A stretch of DNA of 64,000 nucleotides from Sphagnum magellanicum (lineage: Eukaryota; Streptophyta; Sphagnopsida; Sphagnales; Sphagnaceae): the NCBI GenBank assembly GCA_021904315.1, contig CM038915.1:13640001-13704000 (forward strand). Reading direction: 5' to 3'. Below the pieces are notes generated by a model. That model made no database searches, was not told the origin of the DNA, and worked only from the letters and a program-made list of their open reading frames with translations. Below are positions 48,301-57,679 of the stretch, one piece after another. The stretch's first letter is position 1. Each line of letters opens with the position of its first letter. The position numbers and the translations under genes are program-made.

Positions 48301-50765
48301 AATAAAATCAGTAGTATCTCCATTCAAGCTGCAACAAGGTCTGCAAATGTAAGCTTCATTCAATTTTAATTTGCCCTTAGAGACTGGAAGTTCAATCTCT
48401 TGACTACTTCTTTTGCAATCTGCATACAGCATGTTTAATGTTTATACTTGTTCCATTTGGAGCATGAGAACTGGACAACATCAAACCAGGCAGGATCTGA
48501 TTGCCATACAGGTATAGGTAGAAAGGTAGAAAGGATCCTTGCCAGTTACCTGTAGCATATGCATGTTTGAAGGAAGCATGGGTTACTTGATCCCCAAAGA
48601 TGTGTGGGCATTGCTGCAGCACCTGACCCATCAGATTACTGTAATAAGAATTGCAGTCATATGAGGGACAATGCTAACAGTAGATAATCAGTGCTAGCAA
48701 TGAAAAATGGCCCCATGAGTTCAACAACAACACAGAATACATAGCATAGTTGACTGTGATTAGTTTTCAACATGCAATAGTTAATGCAAATTACAACCAG
48801 TGCTTGAGTTAGGTGAGAGAATTACGAACAGGGAGCACAGAAGCAAACTCAGCACCAATAACAGCTTTGCGTTGCAATGTCTCTCGGTGTACTGAACTGT
48901 ATCTCACCATCTCCATTTCTTCCTTCTTCCAAAAAACCTGCATTCATAAAACCCCCATTCTTCCATATCGGACATCAACTTCCATAGATATTGGGGCTCC
49001 AAGTCAAGCATTAGCAAGCACCATCACCACTGCAAGCTTTGTAAAGCTTGTTGGATGCTGTTTGGCTTGTGCACCCACCAAGCTAGACTGCAAGATAATG
49101 ACTACATTGAAACTGAAGAAGCAAGTAGACTCCCAACACCAAATATGAAACTCGATGAATGCAGATACCATCATATGTCTATGAAACTGCACAGAAATCT
49201 CCACAACAATAGTTCGAAGGTTACATGACAATAAGTGCAGTCATAACCTTACGAGAGTCACCCACAAAGTGTCAGACCATCACCTTCATCACAAAAAACA
49301 GTGATGAGCTGCCCTAACCACCCACTGACCTCTTCAGCTCCTGACAGTGGGTGTAGATAAGAGTATAAAAATCTGCCCAAGATTTCAGGCAAACCATTCT
49401 ACAAAATCTGCATCCTGAGTTTCTGTCAAGTTTCCAGAAGCAACAGGAAGAGTCGGTCATGATGTTAGCTAGCACTCAAGAGACATAGCTAATAAAAAAG
49501 TCAACAGTATCCTCATTCAAGCTGCAACAAGCTTGTAGCGGTAAGCTTCACTTCAGTTTAGCTTGTCCCTGTAAAAGCAAGCATCTAAGCCGAAGGCATA
49601 GAGAGGCCTGCATAGAAGGTAGTGGTGGGGGCATCCTGCACCCTGAATATATCCTTTAAGCTCACCATTGGTGACAACTTGGACACACAACATCCAGTAA
49701 ATCCAATACGACATGTCTACAAAATTGCAGAGAAATCTCCACGACAACATGATACCAATATCAGTGCAGATACCGAGATGGTATTCTTGGGTTCCCCATG
49801 TACAAATAAACAGAATTCTCATAACAAGTAAATACCCTCTGACCAGCCACAAACACATCCAATTATTGTGAACATCCAGTCTGTATATGTAGAAGATGGG
49901 TCAATGGCAACATACCGTACTGTGCAGGGAACCATATGGTGGAAGACAACGGATGTATGGAGCCCATTCAGATGCCTGTACCCCACCTCCAGATCGGTAA
50001 TCCTAACATTAACAGAAGTTCTATGGATGTCTGCCATTGCAATGATAGTGATAACAACCTACACTTGATCTCACAAATGCCTTGAGAATGCTAACATGCT
50101 GTGAGTCTTCAATTGCTAAGAATTAGGTCATGAGGTTGATACTCAAGCAATGCAACACTGCAATGTGAGAGGTAGAAGAATGATAGAGCTTTGCCTGGCC
50201 AATGTGTTGTTCTGCAAGCAGGAAAAGAGCTAGGCGTGCCCACTCACTCACCCCCTTTGGAAGCAGCTCCAACACCTCCATAGGCAGCTTATCTGGTGTG
50301 ATAATCTGCATGCATTTGTGATTCATGAGAATCAGCATTTTATAATCCCATTCCGCTGAGAAAAAAACTCCTGGCTGTTTCAACAGAATAAGAAGGGGTT
50401 CATACAAGGTTTCCTGAGACTCGAAGCACCCGCTCCCCTGCTTCAATTGGTCGTGTTGCAAAGAGTGCCCTGCACTTTCCACCAATGTATGTCACCAACA
50501 ACTAGTGCACCAAAGAGACAATCCATGCAGTATTATGTGGCCTTGGGTTGCTGAATTTGATGTGCAGATCACTTTGTCATTTCTCTGTGTCTACTACAGT
50601 TCGCACAGGATGCCAAAATAGGCATAATAAACACACAGACCTGCCATGTGTTGACATGCCTACAGTTAATGCTGAACAAGCATCATCTTCACCACGTCCC
50701 CGCAACCAGGTGACAAACTCAGACTGATCTTGCTGCACTTCTGCATGAACCTGCACCAGGCGCAT
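45394..50765 (-). CDS. SET-domain methyltransferase, Rubisco-LSMT-like
   Basis: Probable protein-lysine methyltransferase with a split SET domain and a C-terminal Rubisco-LSMT substrate-binding domain; the motif pattern resembles Arabidopsis At3g56570 as I remember it. Fourteen exons join in phase to 445 aa: 50765-50641, 50469-50406, 50305-50195, 49975-49916, 48937-48830, 48622-48550, 47687-47641, 47513-47433, 47167-47132, 46757-46674, 46573-46440, 46303-46215, 46119-45977, 45576-45394. Motifs: FVTWLRGRG, HGRALFATRPIEAGERVLRV (SET start), SEWAPYIRCLP, HSTVFWKKEEM, VCSRAWGIEA, VPFVDFFNHD (AdoMet-binding Asn204-His205), VFISYGRLPNTILALDFGF (Tyr240) and near the end GELRVLYSAAAWIRHHY. Key residues are intact. 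The third intron appears to start with GC (CCAG/GCAAAG). The 48830 donor (GTTCGT) is weak. An in-frame TAG lies four bases before the first ATG, so the start is supported unless a further exon splices in; a noncoding first exon ending at 51442 is possible. The methylated substrate is unknown. The compartment is probably cytosol or nucleus, as no transit peptide is visible. Confidence 0.88.
48026..48376. repeat. Intronic direct repeat 'S', copy 1
   Basis: About 350 bp in the SET gene intron between exons 6 and 7, paired with 49222-49569 in the same orientation. Shared blocks in order: CATAACCTT, CAGACCATCACCTTCA, TCAGCTCCT.ACAGTGGGT, AAAATCTGCATCCT, GCTAGCA.TCAAG and ATTCAAGCTGCAACAAG. Identity looks around 75-80 percent by eye. 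Confidence 0.8.
49222..49569. repeat. Intronic direct repeat 'S', copy 2
   Basis: Partner of 48026-48376, in the SET gene intron between exons 4 and 5. The two copies bracket exons 5 and 6. The DNA between them is not itself duplicated. Confidence 0.8.
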
Positions 50766-50769
50766 TCCC

Positions 50770-51215
50770 TATTCTTGCTCATCATAATGGGTACCACAAT
50801 TAGAAGAGAAATCTAATGTATTCCAACTCCCTGAGTGCTCCTGAGTGAAAATTGGATTGGCAAAACCTATTCCTCCTGCAACTTGACAGGTTTTCACACA
50901 TATTTGGATAACCATATCAACACAACTACTACAAGTGACCCCCTAGCATGTGCCTCACAGGATTTCAAACCTGCAAACCATTCATGTGATGGCCATGCAC
51001 ACGACCCCACCTAGCTATCTATCCCTTCATAATGAACATCACTACTGACAGTGACATCTAGAGCTTAAAATCCTTTGGGATTGAAAACACAGAATCCAAA
51101 AGAATCAGAAGGCCAAAAATGCAAATTCGTGATCAAAGAAACCAGTTCTTTCCTCTTCACAGTCCTTATCAGAAAGCAACATTTGGTGACGAACGAACAA
51201 ATGCAAGCTACATTG

Positions 51216-51258
<43 letters not shown>

Positions 51259-52640
51259 TAAATCCAAATTCCTTCTACTAGGTATGCACCTTCCCCACAT
51301 CCTTATCAATTACAGAATCCAAAGAGACCCACCCCACTCATCCCAAACAAGAAAGAAGAAAGGACAGACGAGGCGAGATGAGAGCAAAATCTAATCCATG
51401 GGTGAGAAGATGGGATATGCGAGAGGAAAACACAGACGCACCTGGGCAACAGGACTGACGACATGGGTGCGCAAGCTAGCACACACAGCAGAAGGCCCCC
51501 CAATACACCGGACTCTACTCCACGTCCCTCCCCAAACACCCGCCATCTACAAGGTCTCCTCCTCCTCCTCTTTTTTCTCCTCCTTCTCCAAAACCCTACT
51601 AGAAATTCCACACTCCAAAAGCCCACACTTCTTGTTTTTCCTGCTCCTCTTCTTCTTCCCCTTCTGCCCTCCTCCTCCTCCTCATCAGCATCATAGTAAT
51701 CATAGTAACCACAACTTTTCTACACAATATAGATGAGACACGACCGGTCGTCTTGTTGCTCAACATGGGCAATGGGTTTACAACACCCATCATGAACATC
51801 AACAACAACAACAACAACAAACAACAACAAGAAGCCTAGTATCATGGGCAATGGATCTCCAAGTTCTTCTAGCCATGGGAGCCAAGGAAAAAAAAAAAAA
51901 AAACCACATCACAAATTCACCACACCTCTCAAATGGTGATGATGCACACATATATACATAATATATATTTTTCTATACATCCTCAAGTCATGTGGTTGAA
52001 CATATGAAAGAAATTTTCTTTCACCAACACTAACTAGGCTACTACTTCTCTTCTTCACCAAGGCATATTGGCTTGGAGTGTTGTTGTTGTTGTTGTTGTT
52101 GGAAGGGGAGATTTCTTGTATTTGAGTGTGAAGTGAAGCATTGAAAACAAGCGAGAAAGGAAAAGGATTTGCCAAACATCCGCGCTAAGTTAACTCTACT
52201 ACACTACATTACTCTACTCCTATGGCTTTTGCTTGTCACACAATCTGTACGTACATATGGTGTGGGTGGGTAGTGGGTTACCTTTAGTAGCCCTTTTTCT
52301 TTTGGCTAACTATATATATATAGCCAAAAAGAGATATTTAAAAATCTAAAAAGTGCTAAATTCAAATTTCTTTTATAAAAATGAAATAGCCATAATTATA
52401 TTTTTTTATAATAAAAAGAATCGCGAGATTTTTATACATGATTCAAGTAAGTAGCCAGAAATTATAGAAGCATGTTTTTATATAAATATATATTTTATAT
52501 ATTTAGTTTGTAGCCAAATTTTGACTAAATCTTCCTATGGATGATCTCCACTTTTTTTAATCACAAAATTGACCAAAACAAACGTATTGACCATTTAGTT
52601 GTTTTACCTACTATTGTGTGGGAGTTTGATTGCGTACCTA
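50770..52640. other. Upstream region of the SET gene and spacer
   Basis: Contains (CT)n at 51219-51255, a pyrimidine-rich stretch with CTCCTC repeats at 51560-51690, (CAA)n at 51797-51832, (GTT)n at 52080-52102 and a TATA-rich block at 52301-52325. On the minus strand a possible noncoding leader ends at a donor CCCAG/GTGCGT (51442). Frames of 60-110 codons here are driven by the simple repeats. The SET promoter is probably within 51.4-52.3 kb. Confidence 0.4.
51219..51255. repeat. (CT)n microsatellite
   Basis: About 18 CT units upstream of the SET gene; read on the gene's strand it is a GA repeat, common in plant promoters and leaders. Confidence 0.95.
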
Positions 52641-52750
52641 CCCTACTTACTTATACGAGTGTGAACCCCATGCATAATGCACAGGTGTGTTATTTCAACA
52701 TGACTTATATGGTAAGTCATAACCATGTGTGCCCTAATCTTATCCTTGTA

Positions 52751-52871
52751 GGGGAGGTTCTCATATGAGGGCATTCTCCGGAGGGAGAGGCACCTACCTA
52801 AGGGGCATGAGCCCCACCAGGGTGTTCCCAAACCTCAAGAGACCGCAACACACAAGTATGAGAACCTCCCC
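52751..52871. repeat. Perfect 15 bp inverted repeat, 121 bp span
   Basis: GGGGAGGTTCTCATA at 52751-52765 and its exact reverse complement at 52857-52871, with GGGGCATGAGCCCC hairpin-like sequence in between. It may be the ends of a very short MITE or a strong hairpin. No target duplication was identified. Confidence 0.7.
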
Positions 52872-53291
52872 TTTCATAAACAACTCTTTTGATTTCCTGG
52901 CTTCTTTCTGGTTTAATACAAAAGACATGTTTCCATGGGAACATGGGAACGTATAAAATTGGGGCGCTCCCCCTGACATAATGCCCTAGGGTTCTTTTGC
53001 TGGGGGAGATCTCTCAAAATACATGTCAAAATATAAAGGTTTAGGGAGGTGGTTATATATATATATATTTAATATATTAATTCATTTGATTTGTCAATTT
53101 GTCTGTGACGGGGTTTGAGAAGGGGGTTTTGTGTTTCCGTGAGCTCAGCGCTGTAGGCAAGGACGATGGTAACGAATTCTGAATGAAGGTGAGCATGCAC
53201 GGGTGGGTTAGGCACGGGAGAGGGGCAGGCCGAGGAGATCAGGTTTTGACCGTGGGCTCTGAAAGTTCCTTCCCCTAACTCCGAACGGACA

Positions 53292-53426
53292 GTGACCACG
53301 GACAGTGGGAAATGTGAAGGACCGACCGAGGGGATCGACGAGTTAAAGAACCAGAGTGAAAAATGCGAAGGACTAGGCAAGGGGTCTCGACAGGTTAAAG
53401 AACCGGAGTGGGAAATGCAAAGGACC

Positions 53427-53457
<31 letters not shown>
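53292..53457. repeat. ~57 bp minisatellite ending in G29
   Basis: About two and a half units, each with RTTAAAGAACC.GAGTG.GAAATGC.AAGGAC, directly followed by 29 consecutive G (53429-53457). The 150-codon open frame on the minus strand here exists because of the repeat and homopolymer (Pro run) and is not a credible gene. Confidence 0.85.
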
Positions 53458-53459
<2 letters not shown>

Positions 53460-54485
53460 CAACGGTTGTTTGAAAAGAAAAGTTCTTTTAAAAAACCAAA
53501 AACATCAACCAAACATTGTTGCAATATATTATGTGTGCCTTGGGTGAGCCAGCACTTCTTAGGTACACTGGTGGTACTAAGAACTTACCATGGTTAAGAC
53601 ATGGTTAAGACTTTAAACCCTAATTTTTGTTTGTGGGGGAGGCTTCTTCTAAATATTTTAGAATATCTTGTATTTTTGTGCAGAATTGGTCACCAGTGAG
53701 GTCAAATTGGCCACTCAGTGAGATTCAGCACAAAAATAAGAGCCAGGGTAAACACCCTTTGAGAGCGGGGTGTTCTTGAAATAAGCACTTATTTGAGAGT
53801 AAGACACCCCCCTTCGAGGGTAACATTACCGAGGGCATTACCTTGTGTAAAGTATAGGGGAAAGGCTCGCTGGCCAGGGCCTGCCCTAATTTGAGGGTGG
53901 TAGCCCAAGGGTGTAGGCTCAAAAATTAGGAGAGGGACATGGGACCAAGCTCTCTCCAAGGCTCTCCAAGCTTAGAATGTGAAAGGAAATTATGCCCCAC
54001 AATTGCCCTGAAGAACAACGTAGGCAAATCGGTAGCAAAGTTCTTTAACTTTCAACATAGGCTATGTCAAGTTACCATACTTCTTCTGCTTCATGTCTGG
54101 AACTTTACACAAATGGAATCTTCCTGTACACTCTCTCCAACAGAACACTGAAAATAAATAGATAAAGAAACACAGTGTTTTCTTTTTTCTTTTTTTTTTT
54201 TTTTTTCCGTTTCTTGGTTGTCAAATTTTTATTGCGAAATTTTACCCCCAAAATTTAGCAAAATGAATCGAAATTACACCCAAAATTTTTTTTTTTAAAT
54301 TCCCAATTTCTTTGTTAAAAAATGGCGAAATTTCACCACAAGTAAGAAAATCAAAAATAAAAATAAAAAACTGGACTTTAGGCATGAGGAAATGATTTTT
54401 AATGTTTTTTGGGGTTTGACCTTGGAACCAATGTTTTAGTGACAGCTGGACACTTAATCGTTACTTAGGTGCCAACGACCAGTGC
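53460..54485. other. Spacer without recognised gene
   Basis: Short frames only; T-rich run at 54181-54207. No supported features. Confidence 0.45.
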
Positions 54486-54736
54486 TGGACGGTTCTTTGA
54501 ATTTTTTTTAAGAACCACCGGTTTCCAGTTCTTTAAATTGTTCCCAAATCAAAGAATCACCGATTCATTCTGGTTATTTCCAGCACCTCTTGAAAAGCAG
54601 CTATTTCCATGAAAGAACCAACGGTTCTCTGGCCGGTTCTTTGACTTTTTCATGCTTTCCAAGAACTGAAGAGTATAACCAGGTATATATACCTGGACTG
54701 GTAACTGGTGGGTATCTATCCTTCGTTCCTAAGAAG
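54486..54736. repeat. GGTTC/GAACC-rich repeat 'G', copy 2
   Basis: Diverged, shorter copy of 43713-44064: GCTGGACGGTTCTTTGAATT, GAAAGAACCAACGGTTCT, CCGGTTCTTTGACTTTTTCA, GAGTATAACCAGGTATATA, TGGTGGGTATCTATCC. It stops about 28 bp before element A copy 4. Confidence 0.7.
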
Positions 54737-54763
54737 GGCCTAACACCGGTGACAACCCATTTG

Positions 54764-55097
54764 TTGGCCTTGCCTACCAAGGCAAGGATATTGTGTTTTG
54801 ATTCATTATAGAGTATAGTAGCTTAAGGGATTTTTATAGGCCCCTAGGTAATAATAATAGGTCTATTTTCATATGAGGATTTTTGAAAGATGATATTTTG
54901 GCTTGTGTTGAAACTTGAGATTAGTTATAATAGAGTTATAATAATAATATCTTGAAGGATTTTGGTTTCTTTTAGAGGATTTTTTGAAGATTATACTTTC
55001 AAATGGTGAAATATTTGAGTTTCCATAATTCTTCTTTTGCCTTAAGATACTTTTTCATGTAAATGGCAAGGCCACAGTGCGACTGACACACCCCTTG
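54764..55097 (+). mobile_element. Short dispersed element 'A', copy 4
   Basis: Full-length copy with intact left hairpin (CCTTGCC-TACCAA-GGCAAGG) and right end GGCAAGGCCACAGTG. It directly follows repeat G copy 2. Confidence 0.78.
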
Positions 55098-55837
55098 TTT
55101 TAAGTTTCTCCTTCCCTTTAGGATCCATTTAGGCTACACAATTGCTCTTGTGTTCACTCTGAAGGGAAACCAAATAGACAAATGAACGAGCTTTTCTCTA
55201 GACCTAGAGGCTACAACAGCTTTTTTCATAATTTGTCGTTTGCTTGAACTTGTCTTGAACCCTTTTAGACAATTCATTGTCCCCTCCTCTAGAACAACCA
55301 AAAAAAAAAACAATTGGGGGAGCTGAGTTGAGTTGAGTTGAGTTTGTTTGTTTCCGAAGAGGAGTAATGAATGGTTGTTTGGACATGGAGGCACCCACTT
55401 GATAAATAGACAAAGGTGGTAGTAGTAGGTAGGGTTAGGAGTTAGGACACGAGGGGATGATCCCCGTTACAATAACGCCATCATCATCCTTTGGCAGTCC
55501 TTTCATGTGTATATTACCTTGAAGAAAAAAGAACAAGTACTGATGCCGATTGGTCGTTTGTTGCTGTTGTCATGTCGTAAGCAAGCACTCATAGTTTCAG
55601 AGTTCTGGAGTTGCGATGTACATACTTCGTATGATTGCAGAGGGAATTTTGAAGTGAGTTGTGGCATAGAGGTGCTTTGTAACACTACCTTTGATTACAC
55701 TCAAAACATTATGAAAAGGGTTTTTTGAAGAACCAAATAGTTTGAAGAACTTGTGGTATAGTAATTGTGCTACCTATCTATCAATTTGTAAAGACAATAC
55801 TGGTTATAGAAACCTATAGAAATATAGAAATACTTTG
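55098..55837. other. Spacer without recognised gene
   Basis: Contains a GAGTTGAGTT run at 55325-55343. No supported gene. Confidence 0.45.
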
Positions 55838-56166
55838 TTGGCCGTGCCTACCAAAGGCAAGGATATTATTGTGTTTAGATTCATTATAGAGTAGAGTAGC
55901 TTAAGGGATTTTGGCACCTACATAATAGGTCTATTTTTATACCCATGAGGATTTTTGAAAGACTATATTTTGGCTTGTGTTGAAACTTGAGATTAGTTAT
56001 AGAGTTTAATAATATCTTGAAGGATTTTGGTTTCTTTTAAGTAGAGGATTTTTTTGAAGATTATATTTTTGCATGGTGAATTTTTTGAGTTTCCATAATT
56101 CTTCTTTGCCCTTAAGATAAGTTTTTAATGTAAATGACAAGGTGAGAGTGTGACACACACCCCTTG
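55838..56166 (+). mobile_element. Short dispersed element 'A', copy 5
   Basis: More diverged copy (left end TTGGCCGTGCC, right end GACAAGGTGAGAG), so its terminal inverted repeat is mutated at both ends. Confidence 0.72.
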
Positions 56167-56990
56167 TTCGTTAAGAAGAGAGAACAAATAAGGGACAAAT
56201 AACCTTGTGGCCTGGCATCTTCCTATCCAAACCCTAAACCTTAAGCCCTAAAAATTGCCTTCCATGTACTTGCAAGCCTCTCTACTTTTGTTCACAGTTT
56301 TGGATCTGTCAGATGACCTTAGCACTAGGTTTCATCCTGTTTCATGTTATATCTTACTTTCCACCCTAAACCCTAAACCCTAAACCTTCCTAGGGATGAT
56401 CCCCACTTTTTTTAACATCTTTCTTCCTATGGCATAGGAAGATGTTGATCACCCAATTTGGCTGCAAATTTCAAAAAAAATCCTTAAAAAAACATTTACT
56501 TAGTCCTCCTCACACTCCAGAGAAACTCCAAACATGGTGGGTGAAGGCTAGGAGGAATGTTGACTTACATAATGCACTTTTCACCAACACACCTTCCAAA
56601 ACTCAGTGCAATAGTAGGTAGTACAGTTTCCAATGATATTGCTCACAATGAATGAGTAAGTACGTAAAGTACCTGCCATACATGTGCAGAGAGGGTCCTC
56701 CTAGCATCCAACTACATAGATCCAGTGGGAAAATATATATACTGATGGATAATAGCACCTAATCATGTAGCCCACCACCTATCACTCCCACCCACACCTT
56801 CCTAGCTATTGGTCCCAGCTTCATATGGAACCTGGCAATTGTGGGTTGCCCAAATTCATGCTTATTAGAAGACAAAAGCATTTTGTCTTCTAGAGGACAA
56901 ACACATTGGCCAGTAGTACACACCTAACTAAGAGCCAGTTTCCCATGACCCCTGGCAATTTGGGGTTGTGCCAAATTCATTTGCTCCTAT
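56167..56990. other. Spacer with telomere-like words and a hairpin
   Basis: AAACCCTAAAC words at 56228-56250 and 56363-56385. Two related blocks (ACCTGGCAATTGTGGGTTGC near 56830; CCTGGCAATTTGGGGTTGTG near 56951), with a weaker third near 57720. A perfect 12 bp stem, 3 nt loop hairpin (TAGAAGACAAAA-gca-TTTTGTCTTCTA) at 56866-56892. No gene. Confidence 0.5.
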
Positions 56991-56992
56991 TA

Positions 56993-57356
56993 GAGCATCC
57001 CCCACCGATGCCCAGTATATGACCCCACCAAAATGTTTCTCACATCCAAGTTTTAGTTATTTACATTTTTTGTAATAACCCCACATATAAAACTGAAATG
57101 GGGACTGCAAATATGTAAAGAACTGCTAATAGCAAGCCGCCTGGACCAATCATTATGATTGGCCAATCAAAAACAGGGTTCAGCAGTCAGATCATATTTA
57201 TTACACTCTTCTCTAGCAGGTGCACAGTTTTGCTGCGCCTGTTACAGCAAATCGACAGAATATACAGGCGAAAAACCAATTTCCTGAGCTTTGTTGACTT
57301 TTCTTCATCGGATTTTAATGTGCAGGGTCACATAGTGAGCACTGATGAGGATGCTC
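56993..57356. mobile_element. TTA-flanked MITE, 364 bp
   Basis: Left end GAGCATCCCCCACCGATGCC and reversed right end GAGCATCCTCATCAGTGCTC form an imperfect terminal inverted repeat. TTA lies on both sides (56990-56992 and 57357-57359). GAGCATCy ends occur in many plant MITEs. No transposase. It lies 20 bp from element A copy 6. Confidence 0.72.
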
Positions 57357-57375
57357 TTAGAACACAAAGTATTTA

Positions 57376-57674
57376 TTGGCCTTGCCAAGGCAAGGATATT
57401 GTGTTTTAGATTCATTATAGAGTATAGTAGCTTAATGGATTTTGCCCCCTAGGTAATAGGTCTATTTTTATATGAGGATTTTTGAAAGACGATATTTTGG
57501 CTTGTGCTGAAAATTGAGCTTAGTTATATAGAGTTATAATATCTGGAAGGATTTTGGTTTCTTTTAGAAGATTATATTTTCAGATGGTGAAATATTTGAA
57601 TTTTCATAATTCTTCTTTTGCCTTAAGATACTTTTTAATGCCAATGGCAAGGCCACAGTGTGACACACCCCTTG
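57376..57674 (+). mobile_element. Short dispersed element 'A', copy 6
   Basis: Shortened copy (about 300 bp): the left hairpin has lost its TACCAA loop and the body has small deletions. The flanks read TTTAT on the left (57372-57376) and TTTAT on the right (57675-57679), a possible 5 bp target duplication seen in this copy only. Confidence 0.75.
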
Positions 57675-57679
57675 TTTAT

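Noticed and set aside
51306..51626. Arg-rich minus-strand frame as a transit peptide for the SET protein
   Set aside because: The donor at 51442 leaves the wrong phase for the exon at 50765, and an in-frame TAG precedes that ATG; at most this is a noncoding leader.
52294..52330. TATA-rich block as the SET promoter
   Set aside because: It is an (AT)n microsatellite about 1.5 kb from the start codon; there is no other support.
53069..53524. 151-codon minus-strand frame with a Pro run
   Set aside because: It is kept open by a minisatellite and the G29 tract; no domain is visible.
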